The notes: generated from the letters alone by a model not told the origin. Counted from the first letter of the stretch, positions 29,948 to 40,387 are shown. The stretch is 43,565 nt of DNA from Acinetobacter junii CIP 64.5 (GCF_000368765.1 NZ_KB849653.1:1-43565), one strand, 5' to 3'. A program made the numbers and translations.

Positions 29948-31522
29948 ATGATCTTCGAATGGATGTCTGACCCTTCTGCATGGGTTGGTTTGGCGACTCT
30001 AGTCGTATTGGAAATCGTATTAGGTATTGATAACCTTGTTTTTATTGCGATTTTGGCGGAAAAATTACCGCCAGAACAACGTGCTGCTGCTCGTAGAATT
30101 GGTTTAATTCTCGCATTATTAATGCGTTTGGTTTTGTTGGCATCCATCGCTTGGGTGGTCACTTTAACCCAGCCGCTTTTCCATGTGTTCGATCATCCTT
30201 TCTCCGGGCGAGATTTGATTCTGTTGTTCGGTGGTGTGTTCTTATTGTTTAAAGGAACAATGGAATTACATGAGCGAATTGAAGGTAAGCAGACCTTAAA
30301 AGAAGAAAATCCAGTTCATGCGGCATTCTGGATGGTGGTTGTTCAGATCGTTGTACTTGATGCGGTATTCTCACTTGATAGTGTGATCACCGCTGTGGGT
30401 ATGGTCAAAGACCTTTCAGTGATGATGATCGCGGTGACTATTGCGATTGGTATCATGTTGTTGGCAGCACGTCCTTTGATGGAGTTTGTCAACAAACATC
30501 CAACTGTTGTGATTCTGTGTCTCGGTTTCTTGATGATGATTGGTTTCTCCTTAGTCGTTGAAGGCTTTGGTTTCCATATTCCTAAAGGCTATTTATACGC
30601 AGCGATCGGATTCTCTGTTTTGGTTGAAATGGTCAACCAAACTATGCGTCGTAACCAAGAAAAACTTGTGACAACGACTGACTTGCGCTATCGCACTGCT
30701 TCAGCAGTGTTGCGTATGTTGGGCGGGAAAAATGATGGTCAAAACAAAGAAGCGGAAGATGTTTTAGCAACTCAAGCTTATGCCAAAGAAGTCTTTGACG
30801 AAGATAATGGTGTATACCATAGCGTACTTGTACAAGGTGTACTGGGATTGTCGGAACGACCTGTTAAATCGGTAATGACACCTCGTCCAGAGTTAGAGTG
30901 GTTAGATTTAGATTCTGATCCTGAAGAGTTAAAACAGCGCTTAATGGCAATGACCCACTCACGTTTAATTATTGCGCGTGGTGAGTTGGATAATATTGAA
31001 GGTATTGTTCTGACCCATAAAGTATTAAATGAATATATTGAAACAGGCTCAATTGATTTCACAAAACATATTAGAGAACCTTTGATTGTTCATGAAAATG
31101 CGCAAGTGTTGATGGTGATGGAGCAATTACGTCAAGCACCTTTGCAAATGGCGATTGTACTCAATGAATATGGTTCAATTGAGGGTATTGCAACGCCGAT
31201 TGATGTACTGGAAGCGATTGCGGGTGAATTCCCTGATGAGGACGAACTTGAAGCGGCGGCGGAAAGCCTTGAAGATGGTTCCATGATATTGGAGGGTTCA
31301 ACCGATATTCGCCATGTTTCATTGCTGCTGGGTAAAGACCTTGTAGATGAAAGTGAGGAATACTCAACCCTGTCGGGTTATCTTTTGTTCCATTTGGGTC
31401 GTTTACCTGAAAATGGTGAGACGGTTGAAGCAGATGGCTACCGCTTTGAAGTGGTGACCATGGATGGGCACAAGATTGAGAAAGTGCGCATCATCGCGGA
31501 AGAGAAACAAGCAGAGAAGTAA
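29948..31522 (+). CDS. TerC family membrane protein with CBS and CorC/HlyC domains (YoaE type)
   Basis: A protein of 524 residues. The N-terminal ~235 residues are the TerC domain of about seven helices, with the family motif [14 protein letters not shown] (~22-35) and [15 protein letters not shown], both bearing the acidic residues thought to bind metal. A pair of CBS domains spans ~300-425 and a CorC/HlyC transporter-associated domain lies at the C terminus ([15 protein letters not shown]). TerC-type proteins export manganese or aid metal loading of exported proteins; the role here is inferred. It is preceded by an overlapping short reading frame and ends in a hairpin terminator. Confidence 0.9.
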   Translation: MIFEWMSDPSAWVGLATLVVLEIVLGIDNLVFIAILAEKLPPEQRAAARRIGLILALLMRLVLLASIAWVVTLTQPLFHVFDHPFSGRDLILLFGGVFLLFKGTMELHERIEGKQTLKEENPVHAAFWMVVVQIVVLDAVFSLDSVITAVGMVKDLSVMMIAVTIAIGIMLLAARPLMEFVNKHPTVVILCLGFLMMIGFSLVVEGFGFHIPKGYLYAAIGFSVLVEMVNQTMRRNQEKLVTTTDLRYRTASAVLRMLGGKNDGQNKEAEDVLATQAYAKEVFDEDNGVYHSVLVQGVLGLSERPVKSVMTPRPELEWLDLDSDPEELKQRLMAMTHSRLIIARGELDNIEGIVLTHKVLNEYIETGSIDFTKHIREPLIVHENAQVLMVMEQLRQAPLQMAIVLNEYGSIEGIATPIDVLEAIAGEFPDEDELEAAAESLEDGSMILEGSTDIRHVSLLLGKDLVDESEEYSTLSGYLLFHLGRLPENGETVEADGYRFEVVTMDGHKIEKVRIIAEEKQAEK

Positions 31523-31536
31523 TTAGTTTCCATCTC

Positions 31537-31590
31537 AATAGCCTTTGAGTTTGATCTTGTTTTACAAGATTTTCTCAGGGCTATTTTTAT
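31537..31590 (+). terminator. Terminator after the TerC-like gene
   Basis: AATAGCC and GGCTATT pair around a second stem (ATCTTGT/ACAAGAT), followed by TTTAT. A long interrupted hairpin. Confidence 0.65.
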
Positions 31591-31603
31591 TTGAGAGTTG
31601 AAA

Positions 31604-32074
31604 ATGACCTCCTTAGAAAACTGTCCATGTGGGCAGGGGCAATATGCGGTGTGCTGCCAGCCTCTGCATTTGAAACAGAAAACGGCCCAAACTGCCGAAC
31701 AGTTGATGCGTTCACGCTACAGCGCCTTTGCCTTGCAGCAGATTGACTATATTTTGCAAACCACGGCTTTGGGGCAACAGGCTTTTTTAGACCGTGCTGC
31801 AATTGCGGATTGGAGCAAGGCCAATCAATGGCTGAAACTGGAAGTGGTACAGCATCAACCCAAACTGGATAAAAGCCATACCTTGGTGGAATTCAAGGCC
31901 CATTACCATGATGGAAAACAGCAACACGTTCATCATGAAATCTCTCATTTTGTTTTGCATCAGCAGCACTGGTATTTTCTTGATCCCACCCTGAATATGC
32001 AGATCAGCATGAAACAACCCTGTATCTGTGGCTCGGGGAAAAAATTTAAGCAATGCTGTGCGCAATTCCTCTAA
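31604..32074 (+). CDS. ychJ: YchJ family protein with SEC-C motifs
   Basis: A protein of 156 residues collinear with E. coli YchJ. An N-terminal SEC-C-like zinc motif (CPCGQGQYAVCC), the central YchJ domain with LMRSRYSAFALQQIDYI and HHEISHFVLHQQHWYFLDP, then a C-terminal SEC-C motif (CICGSGKKFKQCC). SEC-C motifs bind zinc and in SecA contact SecB and ribosomes; the function of YchJ is unknown. A reading from TTG at 31598 adds two residues; the ATG at 31604 is the better start. Confidence 0.92.
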   Translation: MTSLENCPCGQGQYAVCCQPLHLKQKTAQTAEQLMRSRYSAFALQQIDYILQTTALGQQAFLDRAAIADWSKANQWLKLEVVQHQPKLDKSHTLVEFKAHYHDGKQQHVHHEISHFVLHQQHWYFLDPTLNMQISMKQPCICGSGKKFKQCCAQFL

Positions 32075-32126
32075 GTTTGCCTTAAAATAGCGCCCACTTT
32101 TATGCCTGATTTAAGGATGTTGGCAG

Positions 32127-32771
32127 ATGTTGCTCACCGTGATTTATATCATTGCCATTACTGCGGAAGCGATGACAGGTGCACTGTCAGCAGGGCGGCG
32201 CAGTATGGACTGGTTTGGTGTGGTGCTGATCGCCTGTGTTACGGCATTGGGTGGTGGTTCAGTTCGAGATGTGTTGTTAGGGCATTATCCTTTAACTTGG
32301 GTGAAGCATCCTGAGTATTTGGTACTGACGTGTTGTGCTGCATTTGTCACGATTATTATTGCCAAATGGATGAAGCATTTACGCAATATCTTCTTGGTAC
32401 TTGATGCTTTAGGTTTAATTGGTTTTACCATTATTGGTTGCCAAATTGCGTTGTCGATGGGGCACGGTTTTGTCGTCTCAGCCGTTGCAGGAGTTTTGAC
32501 AGGAGTATCAGGTGGTATTCTGCGTGATATTCTGTGTAATGATGTGCCTTTAGTTTTCCGCCGTGAGCTATATGCCAGTATCTCTTTTGTTGCTGTGATC
32601 TGTTATTGGATCTGCTTAGAGGTCGGTTTGCCACATGATTTGACCGTTATTTTCACTTTGGTTTTTGGTTTTACTTTACGTTTGATCGCGATTTATTTTG
32701 GCTTAGAAATGCCGAAATTTATTTATAAAGAAGATGATGCAGAATCTGCTTCGTCTACAGATGAGCATTGA
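32127..32771 (+). CDS. Trimeric intracellular cation (TRIC) channel family protein, UPF0126/YicG type
   Basis: A protein of 214 residues with about seven membrane helices. The two family repeats are AEAMTGALSAGRRSMDWFG with GGGSVRDVLLGHYP, and LTGVSGGILRDILCNDVP. Prokaryotic TRIC proteins form homotrimeric potassium-permeable channels; the physiological role is uncertain. Its start fits the family and lies about 50 bases after ychJ, so the two may share a transcript. Confidence 0.9.
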   Translation: MLLTVIYIIAITAEAMTGALSAGRRSMDWFGVVLIACVTALGGGSVRDVLLGHYPLTWVKHPEYLVLTCCAAFVTIIIAKWMKHLRNIFLVLDALGLIGFTIIGCQIALSMGHGFVVSAVAGVLTGVSGGILRDILCNDVPLVFRRELYASISFVAVICYWICLEVGLPHDLTVIFTLVFGFTLRLIAIYFGLEMPKFIYKEDDAESASSTDEH

Positions 32772-32810
32772 TTGACTAGCGGTATATGCGATGCTTTGAG
32801 ATAAATTAAA

Positions 32811-33068
32811 ATGAATGATATCAAGTTTGATAAGAAAGATTTTTATAAAAGTAACAAGCTTTTTCTTATCTTGGTGATTGTATATTTTCTGGCACAGTAT
32901 AAGTTTCAGTTAGATGTTTTAAACATTCTGCATGATCTCCTTTTATTCGGAGTGACTGTCGGATTGTTCAAATTACTAAGAAATACTCAACAAGATCAAC
33001 TGAATTATCTTATTCCGAATATTATGTTTATTTGTCTCATAATTTTTCAGATTGTATTTAAAAAATAA
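32811..33068 (+). CDS. Small hypothetical membrane protein
   Basis: A protein of 85 residues with a charged N terminus and three hydrophobic stretches (about 18-29, 36-54 and 66-83), ending VFKK. I know no family for it. It starts 39 bases after the TRIC gene on the same strand. Its lower GC than its neighbours and isolated position may mean recent acquisition or simply a poorly conserved gene. Confidence 0.6.
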   Translation: MNDIKFDKKDFYKSNKLFLILVIVYFLAQYKFQLDVLNILHDLLLFGVTVGLFKLLRNTQQDQLNYLIPNIMFICLIIFQIVFKK

Positions 33069-33185
33069 CATCTCTTGTAAGACAGCATTTGACGTTTAAA
33101 CAACAACAAGGGCTTGTCACAACGCTTTCATCCACATAGCATACAAAGCATTGACGATAACAATGATTTTGGATGACTTGCTGAA

Positions 33186-35405
33186 ATGACCAGCCTTGCA
33201 CATCATGCAACCGAAAACCGTTCCGTAGCTGAATTCACAGAACAAGCTTATTTAAACTATGCCATGTACGTGATCATGGATCGCGCATTGCCACATATCA
33301 GTGATGGTTTAAAACCTGTACAGCGCCGTATCGTATATGCGATGAGTGAGCTGGGTTTAAAATCAACAGGTAAGCCAAAGAAATCTGCACGTACTGTCGG
33401 TGATGTACTGGGTAAATACCATCCACATGGTGACTCAGCATGTTATGAAGCGATGGTGTTGATGGCTCAGCCATTTAGTTATCGTTATCCTTTGATCGAA
33501 GGTCAAGGCAACTGGGGTTCACCAGACGACCCAAAATCCTTCGCTGCGATGCGATATACCGAAGCTAAACTGTCCGCTTATAGTGAATTATTGCTGAGTG
33601 AACTAGGACAGGGCACCAGCGAATGGCAAGATAACTTTGATGGTTCGATGAAAGAACCAATTACTTTACCTGCACGTATTCCCAATATTTTGCTGAATGG
33701 CACCACAGGAATTGCGGTGGGGATGGCGACTGACATTCCGCCTCATAACTTACGTGAAGTGGTAAAAGGTACGATTGCATTGATTCGCAATCCTGAAACC
33801 ACAGATGAAAAATTAGCAGAATACATCCCTGCACCAGATTTACCGACTAAAGCAGAAATTATTACCCCACCTGAAGAATTATTAAAAATTCAAACCACAG
33901 GTCGTGGTAGTTATCGTATGCGTGCGGTATATACCATTGATAAAAATGAAATCGTAATTACTGAACTACCGTATCAAGTTTCAGGTTCCAAAGTGATTAC
34001 TCAAATCGCTGATCAAATGATCGCTAAGAAATTGCCTTTGGTCAGTGATGTACGAGATGAATCGGATCATCAAAACCCAACACGTTTGGTGATTGTACTG
34101 CGCTCTAACCGTGTCGATGCAGACACGGTAATGAGTCACTTATTTGCTACGACGGATTTGGAATCTAGCTATCGCGTCAATCTAAATATGATTGGCGCGG
34201 ATGGTCGTCCGCAAGTTAAATCGATTCGCCGCATTTTATTAGAATGGATTGAAATTCGTAAGCAAACGGTGACACGTCGTCTTCAATACCATTTAAATAA
34301 AATCGAAAAACGACTGCATATCTTGGCAGGTCTTTTAATTGCTTATCTCGATATTGATACTGTGATTCGAATTATTCGTGAGGAAGATCAACCAAAACCA
34401 ATGTTGATGCAGCACTTTGGGATTGATGACATTCAAGCGGAAGCCATTTTAGAGTTAAAGCTTCGTCACCTCGCCAAGCTTGAAGAAATGGAAATTCGTC
34501 GTGAGCAGGAAGAGTTAGAAGCGAAAGCTGCGATTATTCGTGAGCAATTGGCAAACCCAGAATCATTGAAGAATTTAATCATAAATGAATTAAAAGAAGA
34601 TGCTAAAAAGTTCGGTGATGATCGCCGTTCACCTATCGTTACTCGTGCTGATGCTGTACAAATTAAAGAGCAGGACTTAATGCCTGCGGAAACGGTGACG
34701 GTTGTTTTATCCGAAGCAGGTTGGGTGAGAGCTGCCAAAGGCGGTGATGTCGATGCTGCGAACTTAAACTATCGTGCTGGCGATCAATATCTCAGCCATG
34801 CAGTTGGAAAGACCAATCAGCGGGTGTATTTCTTGGATGAAACAGGTCGAAGCTATGCTTTACCGATCAGTAGTTTGCCATCGGCACGTGGATTGGGTGA
34901 GCCTTTAAGTTCTAAACTTGCACCGGCCAGCGGTGTGTCATTTATTCAAGTCTTTATCGAAGATGATGCGAGTGAATTGCTTGCCGTGAGTTCAAATGGT
35001 TACGGCTTCAAAACACAAGCAGCTCAACTTGATACCAATGCTAAGGCAGGTAAATCCTTCTTGACTGTGGCAGATAAAGCGACGGCATTACCATTGTTGC
35101 CAATTCAGCAAGCGACACATGTTGCAATCTTAAGTTCTGCGGGTAGGTTACTTATCGTTGATTTGACTGAGTTACCTGTGCTGAATAAAGGTAAAGGTAA
35201 CAAGTTGATACAACTTGATGAAAAAGAGCAAATTTTATCCATGACAACCTTGAATTTAGATGAAATAATCCAAGTCGCTGCAGGACAACAACATCTAAAA
35301 CTGAAAGGGGATGATCTCCAAAAATATATAGGAAAAAGAGCAACAAAGGGGCAACTTTTACCACGGGGATATCAAAAAGCAAATAGACTCCTCATTCAGA
35401 GATAA
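33186..35405 (+). CDS. parC: DNA topoisomerase IV subunit A
   Basis: A protein of 739 residues. The winged-helix/tower domain holds the catalytic tyrosine Y124 (MRYTEAKLS), which attacks DNA. The quinolone-resistance region [15 protein letters not shown] has Ser84 and Glu88, the susceptible form in Acinetobacter numbering. The C-terminal beta-propeller is shorter than in GyrA and lacks a GyrA box, supporting ParC. Together with ParE (not in the window) it decatenates daughter chromosomes. No good Shine-Dalgarno lies before the ATG (33186), but the N terminus ([20 protein letters not shown]) agrees with the genus. Confidence 0.96.
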   Translation: MTSLAHHATENRSVAEFTEQAYLNYAMYVIMDRALPHISDGLKPVQRRIVYAMSELGLKSTGKPKKSARTVGDVLGKYHPHGDSACYEAMVLMAQPFSYRYPLIEGQGNWGSPDDPKSFAAMRYTEAKLSAYSELLLSELGQGTSEWQDNFDGSMKEPITLPARIPNILLNGTTGIAVGMATDIPPHNLREVVKGTIALIRNPETTDEKLAEYIPAPDLPTKAEIITPPEELLKIQTTGRGSYRMRAVYTIDKNEIVITELPYQVSGSKVITQIADQMIAKKLPLVSDVRDESDHQNPTRLVIVLRSNRVDADTVMSHLFATTDLESSYRVNLNMIGADGRPQVKSIRRILLEWIEIRKQTVTRRLQYHLNKIEKRLHILAGLLIAYLDIDTVIRIIREEDQPKPMLMQHFGIDDIQAEAILELKLRHLAKLEEMEIRREQEELEAKAAIIREQLANPESLKNLIINELKEDAKKFGDDRRSPIVTRADAVQIKEQDLMPAETVTVVLSEAGWVRAAKGGDVDAANLNYRAGDQYLSHAVGKTNQRVYFLDETGRSYALPISSLPSARGLGEPLSSKLAPASGVSFIQVFIEDDASELLAVSSNGYGFKTQAAQLDTNAKAGKSFLTVADKATALPLLPIQQATHVAILSSAGRLLIVDLTELPVLNKGKGNKLIQLDEKEQILSMTTLNLDEIIQVAAGQQHLKLKGDDLQKYIGKRATKGQLLPRGYQKANRLLIQR

Positions 35406-35513
35406 GGCTAGTATTCTGCGACACAAATACGTTATATATGAAATATATTCATCTTGTGTGAATAGATTGACAAGGCAATTCAAAAAGTTAAAAAAAATGT
35501 TTTGCCATGGAAA

Positions 35514-35526
35514 GTAACGTTGTTAC
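35514..35526. promoter_or_regulatory. Palindrome upstream of fadD
   Basis: GTAAC-GTT-GTTAC lies 33 bases before the ATG, after a TTGACA at 35467-35472. Similar short inverted repeats are bound by fatty-acid regulators of the PsrA/FadR kinds, but this does not fit either consensus closely. Confidence 0.35.
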
Positions 35527-35559
35527 ATTTTAAGGATTACACTCGGAGATAATGGCATT

Positions 35560-37239
35560 ATGGAAAAGATTTGGTTTGCTGAATACCAAAAGACAGGAAT
35601 TCCAGAAACAGTTGCACTGCCTGCTGAAAACACCTCACTTGTTGATATTTTTGAACGCAATTTCCAAAAATTTGGTTCACGTGATGCCTTTATCTTCATG
35701 GATAAAGTTTTAACGTATAATGAATTAGAAGTCGCTAGTCGTAAATTCGCAACATATTTACAAAGCCTGGGTTTGGCAAAAGGATCACGCGTTGCGGTGA
35801 TGATGCCTAACGTATTCCAATACCCAGTGGTTGCTTTAGGTGTATTCCGTGCAGGCTTAGTACTGGTAAATGTGAATCCACTTTACACAGCACGCGAACT
35901 TGAGCATCAATTAAATGACTCAGGCGCGGAAGCTCTTGTGATCATTGAAAACTTTGCAAGTGTATACCAAAGCATTATTGGTAAAACGCCTGTGAAGCAT
36001 GTTGTGGTAGCAACTGTTGGCGATATGTTGGGGACCTTAAAAGGTACGATCGTTAACTTCGTTTTACGTAAAGTGCGTAAGCAAATTCCTGCTTGGAACA
36101 TTCCAGGTCATGTGAAGTTTAATACTGCATTAAACAAAGTAAGCCCAAGCAATTATAAACGTCCAAGCTTAACCTTGAGTGACACTGCTGTACTTCAGTA
36201 CACAGGTGGTACAACAGGTGTTTCAAAAGGTGCTGAATTAACTCATCGCAACCTTGTATCAAACTTATTGCAGTGTGACGGAATTTTCTCAAGTAAATTC
36301 GGTACGGGTGATGGTGCTAAAGATGACCGTATCGTATGTGCTTTACCGCTTTATCACATCTTTGCATTCATGGTGTGTGCACTTTACGGTATGTACAAAG
36401 GTCAAGCGAATATCTTGATTCCTAACCCACGTGACTTACCAGCTGTTGTTGGTGAATTACGCAAATACAAACCTTCATTCTTCCCAGCAGTAAATACATT
36501 ATTTAATGCTTTAGTGAACAATGAAGAGTTTAAACAACTTGACCATAGCAATCTTAAGATGGCAATGGGTGGTGGTATGGCTGTATTGCCTTCAACTGCT
36601 GCTGCTTGGAAGAAAGTAACAGGTACGATCATTATCGAAGGTTATGGTTTATCTGAAACTTCACCAGTTGCAACTGCAAACCCACCAACAACAACTGAGT
36701 TTAGTGGCACAATCGGTATTCCATTGCCATTAACAGAAGTTGTATTGCTTGATGATGATGGTAACGAAGTAGCACAAGGCGAACAGGGTGAGATTTCAAT
36801 CCGTGGTCCTCAAGTCATGAAAGGTTACTGGAACCGTCCTGACGAAACTGAAAAAGTGATGACTAAAGATGGTTTCTTCCGTACTGGTGACGTCGGTATC
36901 ATGGATACACGTGGTTACTTCAAGATTGTAGACCGTAAGAAAGATATGATCTTGGTTTCAGGCTTTAATGTTTATCCAAGTGAAATCGAAGAAGTGATTG
37001 CAAAACATCCTAAAGTATTGGAAGTTGCTGCGATTGGTGTACCTGATGAAAAATCAGGTGAAGTGCCAAAACTATTCATCGTGAAAAAAGATCAGTCATT
37101 AACGACTGAAGAAATCTTGGCTTATGCAAAACAAAACTTAACAGGTTACAAATGCCCTCGTTATGTTGAGTTTATGGATGACTTACCAAAATCAAACGTA
37201 GGTAAAATCTTACGTAAAGATTTACGTAAACCTGCTTAA
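35560..37239 (+). CDS. fadD: Long-chain-fatty-acid-CoA ligase
   Basis: A protein of 559 residues, the usual FadD length. The AMP-binding P-loop is YTGGTTGVSKG (214-224); ADP-forming-type core segments are YGLSETSP, FRTGDVGIMD and the C-terminal linker VDRKKDMILVSGFNVYPSEIE, with the catalytic lysine near the end (KSNVGKILRKDLR). It activates fatty acids to acyl-CoA for beta-oxidation, at the inner face of the membrane. The start follows CGGAGATAATGGCATT. FadD rather than a short-chain ligase is favoured by length and overall similarity. Confidence 0.93.
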   Translation: MEKIWFAEYQKTGIPETVALPAENTSLVDIFERNFQKFGSRDAFIFMDKVLTYNELEVASRKFATYLQSLGLAKGSRVAVMMPNVFQYPVVALGVFRAGLVLVNVNPLYTARELEHQLNDSGAEALVIIENFASVYQSIIGKTPVKHVVVATVGDMLGTLKGTIVNFVLRKVRKQIPAWNIPGHVKFNTALNKVSPSNYKRPSLTLSDTAVLQYTGGTTGVSKGAELTHRNLVSNLLQCDGIFSSKFGTGDGAKDDRIVCALPLYHIFAFMVCALYGMYKGQANILIPNPRDLPAVVGELRKYKPSFFPAVNTLFNALVNNEEFKQLDHSNLKMAMGGGMAVLPSTAAAWKKVTGTIIIEGYGLSETSPVATANPPTTTEFSGTIGIPLPLTEVVLLDDDGNEVAQGEQGEISIRGPQVMKGYWNRPDETEKVMTKDGFFRTGDVGIMDTRGYFKIVDRKKDMILVSGFNVYPSEIEEVIAKHPKVLEVAAIGVPDEKSGEVPKLFIVKKDQSLTTEEILAYAKQNLTGYKCPRYVEFMDDLPKSNVGKILRKDLRKPA

Positions 37240-37294
37240 GCAACCAACCTTTACACTGCTATAACCAGCTCACCCTTAAAAAAGGGGGAGCTAG

Positions 37295-37321
37295 AAAAAC
37301 GCCGCAATCACGGCGTTTTTT
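37295..37321 (+). terminator. Terminator after fadD
   Basis: AAAAACGCCG-CAATCA-CGGCGTTTTT. A second hairpin (AGCT...AGCT around AAGG/CCTT) precedes it. It lies between convergent genes. Confidence 0.88.
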
Positions 37322-37329
37322 ATTTGGGT

Positions 37330-37722
37330 TTATTTAGAGTTATTCGACTTCATTAACCAGCGATCAATATACGGTCGACCGATGCCGACAATCCCTACAA
37401 ATACAACCATTGTGGCAAGTTGAAAACGTAGACGAGTAGGATCAATCCCATTAAAACTAAAATAATTATCTGCTACGGCGTAAGCAACAATAATACTCAA
37501 CCAATGCCAAAGCGTTAAACGCTTAATCCCAACAGCATAGAAGGCAATCGTCAGTATAACAAAGGTCCCTAGAGTTGATTGCCAGTTCAAGTTTGCACAA
37601 ATTACGCTAAGCAAAAATGCCATGATTGGCAGCACGACTTTCAATACACGATCTACGAGGACTTGATGTTGTCGTTGCTGTGCAAGTACTTCAAACATTT
37701 CTTTTTGATCTGGATGTTGCAT
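37330..37722 (-). CDS. Hypothetical membrane protein, four helices
   Basis: A protein of 130 residues. A charged N-terminal stretch (1-25) is followed by about four helices (26-45, 49-66, 71-87, 104-119) and a short basic tail. I do not recognise the family. It converges with fadD and is divergent from the MAPEG gene. Confidence 0.65.
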   Translation of the reverse strand: MQHPDQKEMFEVLAQQRQHQVLVDRVLKVVLPIMAFLLSVICANLNWQSTLGTFVILTIAFYAVGIKRLTLWHWLSIIVAYAVADNYFSFNGIDPTRLRFQLATMVVFVGIVGIGRPYIDRWLMKSNNSK

Positions 37723-37866
37723 AGTCTAACCCTAGAAAACTAAAAATGAGTTACAAGTGGATGGCATATAAACTTGAGAGATTTGTCGAATATACACAAA
37801 TGAAAATTAAATAAATTTTAGGTTATGATAGCATGATCAAAAGAATTTCAAGTGACGGATGTGAGC

Positions 37867-38265
37867 ATGCAAGGTATTGGCGGCATTATATTGATTATTA
37901 TCGTCGCGTGTCTGTTGCCCTATGTTTTCACCTTGATTGCAAAATCGAAGGGTGGTTTCCAAGCAAAAGATAATCAGAATCCGCGTGAATTTCTAGCCAA
38001 AACGACAGGTTTGGCCGCACGTGCCAATGCTGTACAGCAAAATAGTTTTGAAAGCTTACCTTTGTTTATTGCGGCTATTTTAATGGCTGAATATATGGTG
38101 GTACCTGAAAAATTTATTATGACTTTAGGTTGGGCTTATATCGTTTGTCGCGTGATTTACGGTATTTGTTATCTAGCGAATTTAGCGACTTTGCGTTCGA
38201 TCATTTGGTTTTTTTCGCTACTTTGTCCAATTCTCCTTTTTGTGATTACTGTCAAAATGACTTAA
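37867..38265 (+). CDS. MAPEG family protein
   Basis: A protein of 132 residues with four membrane helices and the MAPEG pattern: LPYVFTLIAK, then NPREFLAKTTGLAARANAVQQNSFESLPLF, and a closing YLANLATLRSIIW. MAPEG members include microsomal glutathione transferases; the bacterial relatives are mostly uncharacterised. The longest reading starts GTG at 37852. I prefer ATG at 37867, which has GGATG 8 bases upstream. Confidence 0.85.
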   Translation: MQGIGGIILIIIVACLLPYVFTLIAKSKGGFQAKDNQNPREFLAKTTGLAARANAVQQNSFESLPLFIAAILMAEYMVVPEKFIMTLGWAYIVCRVIYGICYLANLATLRSIIWFFSLLCPILLFVITVKMT

Positions 38266-38379
38266 AGTAAATAAAATAGAAAATTCTCTAGCTGATGGTT
38301 TTCTAGCATCATTTTCATTGTATTCACGTTATAATCTCTCGGATTTACATCTAAGTTCACAAGATAAACGAGTGTTGAT

Positions 38380-38907
38380 ATGAGTTATAGCAATATTCCT
38401 GCGGGTAAAGACGCACCAAATGACATTTATGTCATCATTGAGATTCCTGCAAATGCAGCGCCAATCAAATACGAAATCGATAAAGATTCTGATGCGTTAT
38501 TTGTAGACCGTTTTATGGGTACAGCAATGTTCTACCCAGCTAACTATGGTTATGTACCAAATACATTGTCAGAAGATGGTGACCCATTAGACGTATTGGT
38601 TGTAACGCCACATCCTGTTGCTGCGGGTTCAGTCATTCGTTGCCGTCCAGTGGGCAAACTGAACATGGAAGATGATGGTGGTATTGATGCGAAACTCATC
38701 GCAGTTCCACATGAGAAGTTATCTCCTCTCTATAAAGATGTTAAAGAATATACAGATCTTCCTCCTTTATTGATTAGCCAAGTTGAGCACTTCTTCGCAC
38801 ACTATAAAGATTTAGAGCCTGGAAAATGGGTAAAAATTAGCGGTTGGGAAAGTGCTGATGTTGCGAAAGCTGAAGTATTGAAAGCAATCGAAGCTGCTAA
38901 GAAGTAA
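38380..38907 (+). CDS. ppa: Inorganic pyrophosphatase (family I)
   Basis: A soluble enzyme of 175 residues that hydrolyses pyrophosphate. The signature is DGDPLDVLV (66-74), with the three metal-binding aspartates D66, D68 and D71. YGYVPNT and the active-site segment around ISGWE also match. Its length equals the E. coli enzyme. A -10 TATAAT stands at 38330-38335. It forms a single-gene unit ending in a bidirectional palindrome. Confidence 0.97.
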   Translation: MSYSNIPAGKDAPNDIYVIIEIPANAAPIKYEIDKDSDALFVDRFMGTAMFYPANYGYVPNTLSEDGDPLDVLVVTPHPVAAGSVIRCRPVGKLNMEDDGGIDAKLIAVPHEKLSPLYKDVKEYTDLPPLLISQVEHFFAHYKDLEPGKWVKISGWESADVAKAEVLKAIEAAKK

Positions 38908-38955
38908 TTTTCTGAGTAGATTCAGCTAGATTTTATGATTTAAAGTCTAGCTGAT

Positions 38956-38991
38956 AAAAAAACCTCCATTCAATTGAATGGAGGTTTTTTT
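38956..38991. terminator. Bidirectional terminator between ppa and the OprD-family gene
   Basis: A 36-base perfect palindrome (AACCTCCATTCAA/TTGAATGGAGGTT with A/T flanks). It serves both convergent genes. Confidence 0.92.
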
Positions 38992-39013
38992 ATGACTTAA
39001 ATAAAGCTGTGAA

Positions 39014-40339
39014 TTAGAACAGTTTCACAGGAATATCAAGGAACAAACGCCATTCATTGGTTGAGCCAATGACATTGCTGACATATTGACCAGAAACATT
39101 ATTATAGGTATCACTTGAACGTAAGTAAGAATAGCGAACACGTAGGCTTGCATCTTTCAATGCACCTGTTTGAACTGTATATTTGACTTGGTTAAAGAAC
39201 TCATGTTCTTCGGCTTGGTCAATGATTTTTGAGCGATCTGTTATTTTAGCGATATCAATATCCCAACCATAAACAAATGCAGTTGTCCAGTTTAGACCAG
39301 GTAAACCGTGATTTTTGAAGTTGTAGTTATATTGTAGCCCGACAGATTTTTCATCATTACCATTAAAGTCACCTAAATAGGAATTAGGGACACAGATACT
39401 TTGTAAACCATCAGCATTATAGCCATAGTCATATCCAGTATTACCTGTGTTATCTTGATAAGAAAGCATGACATTATGTACATCTTTGCCATAGCCCACT
39501 GAAACAGCCCAAATCGAGTTTTTACGGTTTGCTAGATCATCTGTGGTATGTGAATCAGTGAGTGCATCTTTATCCCATTTTGTATGATAACCCATGGCAT
39601 CAAGTGTTAAGGTACTCTTGTCTTTTAAGCTTTGGGTAAAGTTTACATTAGCATAATGACGTTCTAACTTATCTTGAACATCTAAGCCATAATACGATGA
39701 ATTGAGTTGATCATTAAATTTATATTTAGCACCCCAAACTACTGCACGATCAAGCCCTTGACCTGTCACATCTTTATCGGTACTAATTTGGTTTGACATT
39801 TGGTTTTTTGTGAATTTACCTGCAACCACATTTAGATTTGGAATTTCATTACTTTCAATGAAAACACCTGTGTAATACTCAGGCACTAAACGGGCTTGAT
39901 TACTTGCCATGACAGGAAGTGTTGACACCTGTGTACCATAAGTCACGGTTGTGTTGGAAATACGTGCTTTCACATTGGCACCACCACGAGCCCAATGATC
40001 ATAAGCAAATCCACGATCATCTACAGGAATCATTTGATTACCCGTATTATTATTCGCACCAAGCTTGAAAGATGCATCACCTACTAGGCCAACACCAAAG
40101 CCAACAACACCCTTTGTAAAGCCTGATTGAAGATCAAAAATGGCAGTTTGCGCTGTTGAGCTTGTATCATTTGTTAAACCGTCTTTTTTATCACGATTTA
40201 AAAAGCCTGTGCGGAACAATACTGAACCATTTGCATCCTCAACAAAACCTTTAGCTTCGCTTTGTTCGCTTGCATATGTTGAGGAGATCAATGCGGCATT
40301 AATCAAAACCGCTAATGTTAGTTTCTTTGCCTTTGGCAT
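39014..40339 (-). CDS. OprD-family outer membrane porin
   Basis: A protein of 441 residues with a cleaved signal peptide (MPKAKKLTLAVLINAALISSTYAS). The mature part alternates short hydrophobic strands and loops and ends with a C-terminal Phe (IPVKLF), the outer-membrane insertion signal. OprD segments include GFVEDANGSVLFR (near the mature N terminus), GGANVKARISNT and EWRLFLDIP. OprD porins form 18-stranded channels for basic amino acids or small organic acids; the substrate here is unknown. A longer reading (from 40378) is less likely, since GAGG stands 8 bases before the ATG at 40339. An unusual palindrome lies just upstream. Confidence 0.9.
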   Translation of the reverse strand: MPKAKKLTLAVLINAALISSTYASEQSEAKGFVEDANGSVLFRTGFLNRDKKDGLTNDTSSTAQTAIFDLQSGFTKGVVGFGVGLVGDASFKLGANNNTGNQMIPVDDRGFAYDHWARGGANVKARISNTTVTYGTQVSTLPVMASNQARLVPEYYTGVFIESNEIPNLNVVAGKFTKNQMSNQISTDKDVTGQGLDRAVVWGAKYKFNDQLNSSYYGLDVQDKLERHYANVNFTQSLKDKSTLTLDAMGYHTKWDKDALTDSHTTDDLANRKNSIWAVSVGYGKDVHNVMLSYQDNTGNTGYDYGYNADGLQSICVPNSYLGDFNGNDEKSVGLQYNYNFKNHGLPGLNWTTAFVYGWDIDIAKITDRSKIIDQAEEHEFFNQVKYTVQTGALKDASLRVRYSYLRSSDTYNNVSGQYVSNVIGSTNEWRLFLDIPVKLF

Positions 40340-40366
40340 ATAGGTAGCCTCATAATAAATAAGATC

Positions 40367-40387
40367 AATTTCGATCAAATCGAAATT
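40367..40387. promoter_or_regulatory. Operator-like palindrome before the OprD-family gene
   Basis: AATTTCGAT-CAA-ATCGAAATT has perfect 9-bp arms, 28 bases before the start codon. GTATAA-C-TTATAC (40398-40410) follows further upstream and may include the -10 element. The regulator is unknown. Confidence 0.5.
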
